This document shows, piece by piece, positions 8,131 to 16,249 of a stretch of DNA of 64,000 nucleotides. The stretch is taken from assembly GCA_016223145.1 (NCBI GenBank), contig JACRPN010000009.1:1-64000 (forward strand). The letters are read 5' to 3'. Numbering within the stretch: the first letter of the stretch is position 1; each line of letters starts with the position of its first letter. This DNA comes from Armatimonadota bacterium. GTDB lineage: Bacteria; Armatimonadota; Fimbriimonadia; Fimbriimonadales; Fimbriimonadaceae. Made by a program: the position numbers and the translations under genes. A model generated the notes under the pieces. It had not been told where the DNA came from and searched no databases. It saw only the letters and a program-made list of their open reading frames with translations.

Positions 8131-9744
8131 CTAACGGACCCGCTTGCCCTCGACCCAGACCTCTACGGGCCGGATTTCGGACCAGTTGGGATTGGGAGCA
8201 AAAGGCGACTGGTTGAGCACGATGAAATCGGCGCGAAAGCCCGGAGCGATTTTGCCGATTTCATTCTCCATAAACATGGCATAGGCTGCCCGGCTGGTGT
8301 AGCTGCGAAGCGCCTCCGCGACCGTCAGGTTCTCCTGAGTCATCCAGAACCTGCCGTCGAGGGTCTTGCCCGTGACTGCCGCTTCTACCCCCAGAAACGG
8401 GTTGATCGAGACGACCGGCCAGTCAGACCCAAAAGCGAGCACGGCGCCCGAATCGAGAAGCGACTTGAAGGCATAGCTGGACTTGCTTCGCTCAAGGCCG
8501 ATGCGCTGCTCGGCATAGCGGGCGTCGTCGGCTTTATGAAAGGGCTGCATGCTCGCGATCACGCCGAGCTTTCCGAACCTGGGGATGTCGGTGGGGAGCA
8601 GGTGCTGGGTGTGCTCGTCGCGGCATCTTGCGTCGCGGAGCTTTGGACCATAAGCTCTTTCCAGAATATTCAAGAGTTGGTGATTGGCTTCGTCGCCGAT
8701 GGCGTGGCAGATCGTCTGAAAGCCGCTCTGCTGGGCTGCCCGGCAATTCGATTCGAAGGCGCCGTCGGTCATTCCGGCGCGCGGGAGGCCCCGGTTGGCC
8801 TCTTGTCCGGGAAGGTTGTCGGCGAAAGGCTCGTGCATGTAGGCGCTGCGCGAACCCAGCGAGCCGTCCATATACGCCTTGAACCCACCAACCTTCATCC
8901 AGCCCGACTTGCCCGCGAACGCCTTCATCCGATTTGCCCCTGAAGCGACCGAGCCGACCGTAGGGTAAAGAGAGAACCGGACAGACATTGGCCCTTTGGC
9001 GAGCCGCTCGTAGACGTCCAGGTCAGAGAGCGAAGGAATGTCGCTCACGGCGGTCACGCCGTAGCGGTTCGCCTCGCCCATCGCCCTCTTTAGGGCCGCC
9101 AAGTTGTCCTCTTTCGAGGGTGCGGGGATGAACTTCGCCACAAGGCTCGCAGCGGTGTCCACTAGGATGCCCGTGGGTTCGCCGGTGGCGGGGTCCCGTA
9201 CGATCCTGCCGCCCGGAGGGTCCTTCGGTCCTTCTTTGGTGATGCCGGCGAGCTTGAGGGCGGCGGAATTCGCCAGCCCCGAATGGCCATCCATTCGCTC
9301 AAGCCAGACCGGCCGCCCGCCACTTGCGGAGTCCACCCATTCCTTCCTTGGGTCCTCTCTGACGGGCCAGCTTTCCACCGACCAGCCACCGCCCTCGACC
9401 CACTGGCTCGGGCGAAGCGTCTTGGCATAGGCCTCGATCCGGGCGATGAAGTCCGCCTTGTCCTTTGCCGGGCGAAGGTCCAACTGAGCCAAACTGGTTC
9501 CCCCTCCCAGCATGTGCGTATGGGAGTCGATCAGCCCGGGAAGGACAGTTCGGCCCCTTGCGTCGATGCGCCGGGTTTTGCGCCCAATGTAGGCCGCGCT
9601 TTTGGGGCCGACATAGACGAAAGTACCGCCACGGATTGCCGCAAAAGGAGCCATCGCGGGAAGGCCATCGCTCCAAATCTGAGCGTTTTCAATGACGATA
9701 TCCGCCGGTGCTGCGAGGGCGACGGCGAGGAGGAAGGCGACCAT
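8131..9744 (-). CDS. Exported amidohydrolase, YtcJ-like (amidohydrolase 3 family)
   Basis: A 537-residue metal-dependent hydrolase. A short signal peptide (MVAFLLAVALAAPAD) is followed by DIVIENAQIWSDG, the beta-sandwich start of the family. The metal-binding GLIDSHTHMLGGG, then the HAIGDEANHQLL and FGSDWPV blocks, match YtcJ-type N-acyl/amide hydrolases. ATG 9744 was chosen because the signal peptide starts there. It precedes the saccharopine dehydrogenase-like gene by 21 nt, so the two are probably co-transcribed. Substrate unknown; an amide or N-acyl amino acid is plausible for the family. Confidence 0.9.
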   Translation of the reverse strand: MVAFLLAVALAAPADIVIENAQIWSDGLPAMAPFAAIRGGTFVYVGPKSAAYIGRKTRRIDARGRTVLPGLIDSHTHMLGGGTSLAQLDLRPAKDKADFIARIEAYAKTLRPSQWVEGGGWSVESWPVREDPRKEWVDSASGGRPVWLERMDGHSGLANSAALKLAGITKEGPKDPPGGRIVRDPATGEPTGILVDTAASLVAKFIPAPSKEDNLAALKRAMGEANRYGVTAVSDIPSLSDLDVYERLAKGPMSVRFSLYPTVGSVASGANRMKAFAGKSGWMKVGGFKAYMDGSLGSRSAYMHEPFADNLPGQEANRGLPRAGMTDGAFESNCRAAQQSGFQTICHAIGDEANHQLLNILERAYGPKLRDARCRDEHTQHLLPTDIPRFGKLGVIASMQPFHKADDARYAEQRIGLERSKSSYAFKSLLDSGAVLAFGSDWPVVSINPFLGVEAAVTGKTLDGRFWMTQENLTVAEALRSYTSRAAYAMFMENEIGKIAPGFRADFIVLNQSPFAPNPNWSEIRPVEVWVEGKRVR

Positions 9745-9806
9745 GTGCGTGTTCTACCCTTCCGGGACTATCGTTCCCTCCTCAAAGACCTTCAAAATGA
9801 CAGGAG

Positions 9807-10310
9807 ATGGATCGTCGGCATGCCAAGGCTGAGTTGCTCAAGGTTTTGCCGGGCATTGGCGATTTGCTTCGCGCTCTGCCGCTGGAGTCGGCGATGCCCG
9901 ACCTGTTCCCCCAAACGCCCCAAGAAGGACGGGCGAGCGTCGCTGCGCGCGAATTCTTGGCGACAGAGCCGGCCGCTTCGAGTCCAGCGATCCAAGCGGG
10001 AATCTGGCTCTATCTCGACGCCCTTCATGTCAGCCATTCGATCAGCCAAGGCATACCGGGCCCGACCGGCGCGGCGTGGCATGCGATCATGCACCGAAGG
10101 GAAGGCGACTTCTGGAACAGCAAGTACTGGTGGCGCCAGTGCCTGAACCACCCGTTCCGAACCCTGCTAGACCGTTATGATCCGTTCTCGTTTGTGGATC
10201 AGGTGGAAGCCGCGAATCCCGAGGGGCTTGAGGCGCTAGTCGAGAGGCAGCGTGACGAATGGCTCGCGCTCATGCTATGGTGTGCAAGGCAAGCCGTCGA
10301 CCGAAGGTAG
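9807..10310 (+). CDS. Conserved-looking hypothetical protein
   Basis: A 167-residue, Trp- and His-rich soluble protein with no signal peptide. Motifs visible include LYLDALHVSHSISQ, WHAIMHRREGDFWNSKYWWRQ and HPFRTLLDRYDPFSFVD. The paired histidines and the HRREGDFWNSKYWW block resemble small uncharacterised cytosolic proteins I have no function for. ATG 9807 follows ACAGGAG. It is divergent from the amidohydrolase (62 nt apart) and 72 nt before sufS on the same strand; a link to Fe-S assembly is not supported. Confidence 0.7.
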   Translation: MDRRHAKAELLKVLPGIGDLLRALPLESAMPDLFPQTPQEGRASVAAREFLATEPAASSPAIQAGIWLYLDALHVSHSISQGIPGPTGAAWHAIMHRREGDFWNSKYWWRQCLNHPFRTLLDRYDPFSFVDQVEAANPEGLEALVERQRDEWLALMLWCARQAVDRR

Positions 10311-10382
10311 TTTCGAGGGGACGGATTCTTGACTGGCGCGTATACATAAGTGAGCCCGTGAAGCCCCGCGGGCAGGAGAACC

Positions 10383-11630
10383 TTGCCTCATACTGCTCTC
10401 TCGACCCATTTGGAGTACGACGTTCGGCGCGTTCGATCGGATTTCCCGTGCCTCGATCAGGAGGTTCGCGACAGGCCGCTGGTGTATCTGGACAGTGCTG
10501 CCACGGCGCAGCGCCCAAGCTGCGTCATCGGGGCTGTCGAACGCTATTACAGCACTTATAACGCCAGCGTCCATCGTGGGGTGCATGCCCTGGCGGCAAG
10601 GGCCACCGATGCCTTCGAGGGGGCCAGGCGTTCCCTTCAGGGCTTTGTGAACGCTAGGAGCGCCGATGAGATCGTCGTTACCAAGGGCTGCACCGAAGCA
10701 CTGAACCTGGTTGCGTCGAGCTACGGATCCGCCCAAATTAAGCCGGGAGACCAGATCTTGGTGTCCACGCTGGAGCACCACAGCAACATCGTTCCCTGGC
10801 AGATGGCGGCTCAGCGTTCCGGCGCCGTAGTGCGTCCGATCCCCATCGACGATGCGGGAGTTCTGGATCTCGAAGCGCTCGACCGGCTGCTTCGGCGCCC
10901 GACGGCCGTCGTCGCGGTGAACCACGTCAGCAACGCTCTGGGAACGATCAATCCTGTCAAGGAGATCGCCACGCGGGCCCATCGGGCCGGAGCGATCATT
11001 GTGGTGGATGGCGCTCAGGCGGGCCCGCACATGCCGATCGACGTTCAAGCGCTCGATGCCGATTTCTATGCGATTTCTGGCCATAAGATGTATGGACCCA
11101 CCGGAGTTGGAGTGCTCTATGGCAAGCTGGATCTGCTCAGGGCCATCCCGCCCTATCAGGGCGGCGGCAGCATGATCCACACGGTCACATTCGAAAAGAC
11201 CACTTACGCCGAGCCGCCGGCCAAGTTTGAGGCCGGGACCCCTCCCATTGCAGAGTTCATCGGATTGGGGGCGGCCGCTGAGTATGTGCTTGGACTCGGC
11301 CGCGAAAACATCGTGGCCCATGAACACGAGGTGCTCGAATACGGCCGCGGCCTGGTAGGCGAAGTCGAGGGCGTTCGGATCGTCGGCAACGCGCCGGATC
11401 GCTGCGGGATTCTCTCATTCGTGATCGATGGGGTTCATCCGCACGACGTTGGAACGGTGCTGGATACGGAGGGTATCGCTGTGCGCGCGGGCCATCATTG
11501 TGCTCAGCCGCTGATGGATCGTTTGGGGCTGGCGGCTACAGTTCGAGCTTCGCTCGGGATGTATTCGACGAAGGAGGAAATGGAGGTCCTTGTGGCGGGG
11601 ATCAGAAAGGTGAAGGAGGTGTTTCTGTAA
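10383..11630 (+). CDS. sufS: Cysteine desulfurase SufS
   Basis: A 415-residue class-II cysteine desulfurase that takes sulfur from cysteine for Fe-S cluster assembly. PLP lysine is Lys235 (SGHKMYGPTG), and the persulfide cysteine is Cys373 (RAGHHCAQP) in the position and context of SufS rather than IscS. VYLDSAATAQRP and LEHHSNIVPWQ are family signatures. The start is TTG at 10383 behind a good CAGGAG site. It opens the fragmentary SUF cluster (sufS, sufU, sufT, Rrf2 regulator, A-type carrier); sufB, sufC and sufD are not in the window. Confidence 0.95.
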   Translation: MPHTALSTHLEYDVRRVRSDFPCLDQEVRDRPLVYLDSAATAQRPSCVIGAVERYYSTYNASVHRGVHALAARATDAFEGARRSLQGFVNARSADEIVVTKGCTEALNLVASSYGSAQIKPGDQILVSTLEHHSNIVPWQMAAQRSGAVVRPIPIDDAGVLDLEALDRLLRRPTAVVAVNHVSNALGTINPVKEIATRAHRAGAIIVVDGAQAGPHMPIDVQALDADFYAISGHKMYGPTGVGVLYGKLDLLRAIPPYQGGGSMIHTVTFEKTTYAEPPAKFEAGTPPIAEFIGLGAAAEYVLGLGRENIVAHEHEVLEYGRGLVGEVEGVRIVGNAPDRCGILSFVIDGVHPHDVGTVLDTEGIAVRAGHHCAQPLMDRLGLAATVRASLGMYSTKEEMEVLVAGIRKVKEVFL

Positions 11631-11635
11631 GGAAT

Positions 11636-11690
11636 CTGGGCCTTAGGGCATTGGGGCATTTGGGGATCGGGGATTGGAGATTGGGCCAAT
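11636..11690. repeat. Degenerate 7-8 nt G-rich tandem repeat
   Basis: Units such as GGGCATT, GGGGATC, GGGGATT and GGAGATT follow one another between sufS and sufU. A second short run, AATCCGC/AATCCGA/AATCCGA/AATCGAC, at 11851-11878 directly abuts the sufU start. The whole 249-nt gap has no gene. Confidence 0.5.
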
Positions 11691-11879
11691 CATTCCAAAG
11701 TTCCGGGTGTCTCACAGCCATTTCATCCGAGAAGCCCTTCGTTTCTCTTTCGCCCGACTCCGGTCGCCCCTCCTCTCCCCCGATCTCACTTTTGAGAACA
11801 AAAATCTGAATCAGAGATTCAGAAAACAGGGATCCGCACCACTAAACAAGGAATCCGCAATCCGAAATCCGAAATCGAC

Positions 11880-12332
11880 ATGTCCGACCTACGCGATCTG
11901 TACCAAGAAGTGATCCTTGACCATAACAAAAGGCCAAGGAACAAGGGCGCCATGGTGCAGCCCACGAGCCAGGCTGCCGGCGTGAACCCCCTCTGCGGGG
12001 ATCGGGTCACGGTGTATCTTGAAGTCAAGGACGGAATCATCGAAGACGTCATGTTTGATGGTATAGGCTGCGCGATATCCACGGCGTCGGCTTCGTTAAT
12101 GACCGACGCGGTGAAGGGCCTCAAGGTAGAAGAGGCCGAGAAGCTCTTCGAGAGCTTTCACAAAGGCATGACCGAGGACCCCGGCGCCCTGGAGTCCGTG
12201 AGTGAGGACCATCCCGAGCTCATGGCGCTGGGCGGAGTCTGGGAGTTTCCTGTCAGGGTCAAGTGTGCGACGCTGGCCTGGCACGCCATGCACGCCGCGC
12301 TCTCAGGCGAAAGAGAGGTGAGCACCGAATAA
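11880..12332 (+). CDS. sufU: Fe-S assembly scaffold/sulfurtransferase SufU
   Basis: A 150-residue NifU-N/SufU protein. Three conserved cysteines bind zinc or receive sulfur: NPLCGD, GIGCAIS and RVKCATLAW. The stretch between the second and third Cys has the longer insertion (residues about 80-120) typical of SufU rather than IscU. SufU accepts persulfide from SufS. ATG 11880 starts MSDLRDLYQEVILDHN, the family N terminus. Its stop overlaps the next start (TAATG), indicating translational coupling. Confidence 0.93.
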   Translation: MSDLRDLYQEVILDHNKRPRNKGAMVQPTSQAAGVNPLCGDRVTVYLEVKDGIIEDVMFDGIGCAISTASASLMTDAVKGLKVEEAEKLFESFHKGMTEDPGALESVSEDHPELMALGGVWEFPVRVKCATLAWHAMHAALSGEREVSTE

Positions 12333-12700
12333 TGCCCGAGCCCATTCCTCCTCCAACTTCCGACACAGGGGCCAAGACCCTCAACCCCATCGAGAAGACC
12401 TTGCTCGAAAACGAGGTCATCGACATGCTGCGCACCGTCTTCGACCCCGAGATCCCGGTGAATGTGTACGACCTTGGACTGATTTACGAGGTCAACGTGA
12501 GCGACAAAGCCGAGGTGCATGTCGTGATGACGCTCACCACCCCCAACTGCCCCGTGGCCGACATCCTGCCCCAGGAGGTCGAGGACCGCGTCCGGCTCAT
12601 ACCAAGGGTTCGGTCGGCCTGGGTCGAGCTCACCTGGGACCCGCCTTTCACGCTCGATCGCGTCTCGGACGAAGTCAAACTGATGCTCGGCCTGCTTTGA
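12332..12700 (+). CDS. sufT: SufT-type MIP18/DUF59 Fe-S maturation factor
   Basis: A 122-residue MIP18-family (DUF59) protein. The family core is clear: EVIDMLRTVFDPEIPVNVYDLGLIYEV, then MTLTTPNCPVADILP with its conserved Cys, and VELTWDPPFT. These proteins help Fe-S cluster maturation and are often found in SUF operons. Start ATG 12332 overlaps the sufU stop by one base; an upstream in-frame start would run inside sufU. The N-terminal about 20 residues are Pro-rich and variable. Confidence 0.9.
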   Translation: MPEPIPPPTSDTGAKTLNPIEKTLLENEVIDMLRTVFDPEIPVNVYDLGLIYEVNVSDKAEVHVVMTLTTPNCPVADILPQEVEDRVRLIPRVRSAWVELTWDPPFTLDRVSDEVKLMLGLL

Positions 12701-12762
12701 TCCGCTAGCGAAACGCAATTCGTTGCCGCTATGACGTCCATCATTACGTAGAATTAAGTATA

Positions 12763-12780
12763 GAGACCCAATGCGGTCTC
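12763..12780. promoter_or_regulatory. Inverted repeat upstream of Rrf2-family gene, possible operator
   Basis: GAGACC-CAATGC-GGTCTC, 6-bp arms, lies 17 nt before the TTG start of the regulator. A TAGAAT box at 12749 could be a -10 element but no well-spaced -35 was found. Autoregulation by the Rrf2 protein is a guess. Confidence 0.35.
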
Positions 12781-12796
12781 TCAGGAGTCGGCTCCG

Positions 12797-13303
12797 TTGA
12801 AGTTTAGTACCCAAGAGGAATACGGTCTGCGATGTCTGGTTGCGATCGCGCGAAACAACGCGGATCATGATCTGACCATCCCGAAGCTCGCGAAAATGGA
12901 GAGCCTGAGCGAACCCCACGTCGCCAAGCTGCTCATGATCCTCCGGAAGGGAGGCTTCGTCAAGAGCACTCGCGGCCACACGGGCGGCTACACGTTGGGC
13001 ATGCCGGCTGAGGAGATCGTGATCGGCAACGTCCTGGGGTGCCTCGGTGGGCGCATTTATGAAAAGGGCTTTTGCGAGCGCCACAGCGGCCTGAGCTCGA
13101 TGTGCATCCACGAGAATTGCTGCTACATCGGCGAGCTTTGGTACCGGCTTCAGGAAGCGGTGGACAACGTGCTGATGAACGTGACCCTGGCCCAACTGCT
13201 CTCGCGCGAGCCTCGCGTATCGCCTCTCAAGATCAAGCCCAACTGCAGGCCGAGAAAGCCCGTCTTCGAGGGCCGGCTGGCCGAGCGCAAGATCAATGTC
13301 TGA
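12797..13303 (+). CDS. Rrf2 family transcriptional regulator with Cys cluster
   Basis: A 168-residue Rrf2 protein. The N-terminal winged helix is typical (FSTQEEYGLRCLVAIA, LAKMESLSEPHVAKLL, GGYTLGMPAEEI). The dimer/sensor region carries several cysteines (KGFCERHSG, SMCIHENCCYIGELW), consistent with an Fe-S cluster sensor such as IscR/SufR. The TTG start at 12797 lies behind AGGAG. It sits inside the SUF cluster and overlaps the A-type carrier gene by 8 nt, so it probably controls this cluster in response to Fe-S or iron status. Confidence 0.9.
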   Translation: MKFSTQEEYGLRCLVAIARNNADHDLTIPKLAKMESLSEPHVAKLLMILRKGGFVKSTRGHTGGYTLGMPAEEIVIGNVLGCLGGRIYEKGFCERHSGLSSMCIHENCCYIGELWYRLQEAVDNVLMNVTLAQLLSREPRVSPLKIKPNCRPRKPVFEGRLAERKINV

Positions 13304-13649
13304 GGCCGCGTTGCCTTCGTTTCCCGTCGCCGTCTCGCCCGCAGCGATCCCTCATCTGCGCCGCGTCTTGACCCGTGACGGCCGGCCGGACGTGTTTCTG
13401 CGCATCGGGGTGAAGGGGGGCGGCTGCTCGGGGTTTGAGTATGTGCTCAAGCTTGAGAGCGCCAAGCGCGCGAGCGACCTTGAAGCGGATTGGGACGGAA
13501 TTCGTATCGTGTGCGACCCAAAATCCGCGAAGTTCCTCGAGGGTTCGACGCTCGTTTACACGGGCAACCTGATCGGGGGCGGATTCAAGTTTGAAAACCC
13601 CAACGCGGCGCGAAGCTGTGGCTGCGGGACCAGCTTCATGCCGAGGTAG
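13296..13649 (+). CDS. A-type Fe-S carrier (HesB/IscA/ErpA family)
   Basis: A 117-residue A-type carrier. The three ligand cysteines are present: GVKGGGCSGFEY, and SCGCGTSF at the C terminus. VSPAAIPHLRRVL is the usual N-terminal helix. It delivers Fe-S clusters from scaffold to apoproteins. The sequence alone does not separate SufA, IscA and ErpA, so no symbol is given. ATG 13296 overlaps the end of the Rrf2 gene. Confidence 0.92.
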   Translation: MSEAALPSFPVAVSPAAIPHLRRVLTRDGRPDVFLRIGVKGGGCSGFEYVLKLESAKRASDLEADWDGIRIVCDPKSAKFLEGSTLVYTGNLIGGGFKFENPNAARSCGCGTSFMPR

Positions 13650-13702
13650 GCCGCCGGGCCTGGCCGGCAGGACCAATCCCCACTTCCAGCGAACCTAAGT
13701 CT

Positions 13703-16249
13703 ATGCCCGAAGCGCGGACTTGGAACGCCAATTGGATCGGCTATCACAAAGACCCCAGAGAGGACCTCGGCGTGTTCGCCTTTCGTCGCCGACTCGACCT
13801 GGCGAAGGCGCCCCAAAGCTATCTGATCCGCGTCTCTGCCGATCAGCGCTACAAGCTCTACGTCAACGGCGAGCTCGTCGGCTTTGGGCCGCAGCGCGGC
13901 GACGAGCTGCATTGGTTCTATGAGACGTATGACCTGGCGCCGTTTCTGAGAAAGGGCGAGAACTGGATCGCGGCGCTCGTTTGGAATTTCGGGCGCTGGG
14001 CGCCGATGGCGCAGCACACGGTGCGCACGGCTTTCGTACTGGAGGCCGACGCCTCAACCCTTTCCGAGAAGGGCAAAGACCCGATCACGCCGGAAGCGCC
14101 GCTCCCCGAACCGGAAAGCGGTAAGCGCAGCACGCTCGATATCTCCACGCCGGACGGTTGGGAGGTCTATCGGATCGATGGTTGGAGCTTCGACATGATG
14201 CACGCTGGAGTCGGCGAGTATTACATCGACGTCGGACCCGGCGAGATCATCCAATCGGGCTACGAAACGCCCAAGCTCACGAATCTCGCGCCCAAGGAGC
14301 CCGGAAAAGGGCTGGATTGGAAAAAGCCCCATGTCATCCACCATGCCCAAGACCGCGGCGCGAACGGCGGCGGCACGCCCTGGATGCTGATCCCGCGGAG
14401 CCTTCCTCCGATGAAGTATGAGCAGCGCGTCGAGGCCCCCAGGGTCCGGCGCGGGTTTGCAGGAGACGTTGAGGGAGGTGAGTTCAAGGATGGGGAACCA
14501 CTTTGGGGCCCGGATAAGATGGGGCAAGACAGGAAGCTGGTTCTGACCCCCGATCGTCCCCTGCTGCTGGACTATGGCGAACTGCTCACCGCCTACCCCA
14601 GGCTCTTCCTTTCCTGCGAGGGCGATGCGGAGGTCACCCTGACCTACGACGAGGGGCTATGGGCGCCCGATGGGTCGAAGGGTAATCGCAACGAGGTTGA
14701 GGGCAAGGAAAGCCGAGGGTATCAAGATAAGTTCCTTGTGAAAGGCTGGTCGGAGGTTTTTGAACCGCTCTGGTGGCGGACCTATCGGTACCTGAAGATC
14801 GAGGTTTCTTTGGGAGTGCGCGAGCTTGCTCGCGCTTTGGACGATAAGGGATCTGACGGTGATGGAGAAAGCGCGAGCAAGCTCGCGCACTCCCAAAGAG
14901 CGCACTCCCAGAGCGGGGTGGTTCTCTATTCCATCGACGCGATCGAGACCGGCTACCCGCTCAAGGCGGAGTCGTCGTTTGAGGCGGACGACCCGTCGGT
15001 CAAGCCGATCTGGGACGTCGCGATCCGCACCGCCGAGCGGTGCGCCGGGGAGACCTACTTCGATTGCCCCTACTATGAGCAGCTCCAATACGCAGGCGAC
15101 ACGCGCATCCAGGCGCTCATCGGCTACTACTTGGGCCGCGACCGGGCGCTGACGAGAAATGCTGTGGAGACGCTCGGCTGGTCGCTGATGGACAACGGCC
15201 TGACGCAGTCGCGCTACCCCAGCCGCCAATGCCAGGTCATCCCGCCGTTCAGTCTGTGGTGGGTGATGATGGTGTGGGACCAGTTGCTATACGACGACCC
15301 TTCGGCTCTGCCGGACTTCGTTTCATTCCAGACTCTGAGTAGGATATTGGGCCGATTCAGGAAGATGGCGAAGGAGCCAGGGCAGTTCTGGCAATTCGGA
15401 GATTGGGTTCCCTCTTGGCGTTGGGGAGTGCCGCCTGGAGGAGCCCAAGCGCTGATGCACCAGATCACGCTGGAGATGGCGACGACGGCCGCGGAGAGGA
15501 TCAAGGGATTTCTGGAGGTTGGCGAAGCCAAGAGGCGAGGAATCAAGTTCTGGCAGAGCTGGCCGCGAACGAGCCAATGGTGGACCGGCGACGGCGGCTA
15601 TGAGAATGCGCTCGCCAACAACCCCAAGAAAGGTGTTGACAACGCGCCGTCAGAGCATGCTGAGGCACTCCTCCGCGTGCATCATGCGATGTACGATTAC
15701 GACCTTGTGGGGAGTGATCCCTGGCCCACCGAGGCCCTCGCCAAGGCCAACGCCGCCAAGTGCACCTACTACTTCAGCTACTACAAGCACCTGGCGATGT
15801 TCGGGCGGCCGGTGGAGGGGATCGCCGGGTCGGGCCAGTCGGACAAGTCAGACAAGTCGGACAGGTCAGACGGGAGAAAGGCCCCCTACCCCTTCGACTA
15901 CCTCCAGGAGCTTCAGCCTTGGAAGGAAATGATCGAAAACGGCCTCTCCACCTTCGCCGAGAACCCCGAACCCACGCGCTCGGACTGCCACGCCTGGAGC
16001 GCGCACCCCATCCTCGGGTTCTTCCAGATCGTCGCCGGAGTGACCAGCACCGCGCCCGGCTGGAAGAAGGCGCGAATCATGCCGCATCCCGGCTCGCTGA
16101 GGCGCTTCGACGCCAAGATCGCCCATCCGGATGGCGAGCTGCGCGTCAAGTGGGAGGACGGCCGCTTCACCATCGACTCGCCGATCCCGTTCGAATTCCG
16201 ATGGATGGGTAAGCGCGAGGAGCTGGAAGCGGGGAAACATAAGCTGTGA
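13703..16249 (+). CDS. Alpha-L-rhamnosidase-like glycoside hydrolase (GH78-type), with repeat insertions
   Basis: An 848-residue protein with GH78-like layout. N-terminal beta domains (RVSADQRYKLYVNGELVGFGP, YETYDLAPFLRKGEN) precede an (alpha/alpha)6 barrel region (ETYFDCPYYEQLQYAGDTRIQ) and a C-terminal beta domain (GWKKARIMPHPGSL). The acidic residues around FDCPYYEQLQYAGDTR are the likely catalytic region. No signal peptide: cytosolic. Two stretches look foreign: residues about 369-399, encoded by a 31-bp inverted repeat, and SDKSDKSDRSD (about 713-723), encoded by four 9-nt repeats. Both keep the frame. Its TGA overlaps the gnd GTG start. Confidence 0.85.
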   Translation: MPEARTWNANWIGYHKDPREDLGVFAFRRRLDLAKAPQSYLIRVSADQRYKLYVNGELVGFGPQRGDELHWFYETYDLAPFLRKGENWIAALVWNFGRWAPMAQHTVRTAFVLEADASTLSEKGKDPITPEAPLPEPESGKRSTLDISTPDGWEVYRIDGWSFDMMHAGVGEYYIDVGPGEIIQSGYETPKLTNLAPKEPGKGLDWKKPHVIHHAQDRGANGGGTPWMLIPRSLPPMKYEQRVEAPRVRRGFAGDVEGGEFKDGEPLWGPDKMGQDRKLVLTPDRPLLLDYGELLTAYPRLFLSCEGDAEVTLTYDEGLWAPDGSKGNRNEVEGKESRGYQDKFLVKGWSEVFEPLWWRTYRYLKIEVSLGVRELARALDDKGSDGDGESASKLAHSQRAHSQSGVVLYSIDAIETGYPLKAESSFEADDPSVKPIWDVAIRTAERCAGETYFDCPYYEQLQYAGDTRIQALIGYYLGRDRALTRNAVETLGWSLMDNGLTQSRYPSRQCQVIPPFSLWWVMMVWDQLLYDDPSALPDFVSFQTLSRILGRFRKMAKEPGQFWQFGDWVPSWRWGVPPGGAQALMHQITLEMATTAAERIKGFLEVGEAKRRGIKFWQSWPRTSQWWTGDGGYENALANNPKKGVDNAPSEHAEALLRVHHAMYDYDLVGSDPWPTEALAKANAAKCTYYFSYYKHLAMFGRPVEGIAGSGQSDKSDKSDRSDGRKAPYPFDYLQELQPWKEMIENGLSTFAENPEPTRSDCHAWSAHPILGFFQIVAGVTSTAPGWKKARIMPHPGSLRRFDAKIAHPDGELRVKWEDGRFTIDSPIPFEFRWMGKREELEAGKHKL
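14808..14898. repeat. Paired palindrome with 31-bp perfect inverted arms, inside a gene
   Basis: Arm 14808-14838 is the exact reverse complement of 14868-14898, with a 29-nt spacer. Each arm itself contains a hairpin, GCGCGAGC-TT-GCTCGCGC. A partial third copy (GCGCACTCCCAGAG) follows to about 14915. The block is translated in frame in the GH78-like gene. Confidence 0.9.
15838..15873. repeat. Four 9-nt repeats encoding Ser-Asp-Lys/Arg units
   Basis: GTCGGACAA, GTCAGACAA, GTCGGACAG and GTCAGACGG in tandem. The same unit, also four copies, occurs at 16387-16422 in the next gene. Confidence 0.8.

Noticed and set aside
10328-10345. Promoter TTGACT/TATACAT before sufS
   Set aside because: Spacing between the two boxes is far below 16-18 nt.
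15838-15873. CRISPR-like short repeat array
   Set aside because: Tandem 9-nt units without spacers; no cas gene in the window.
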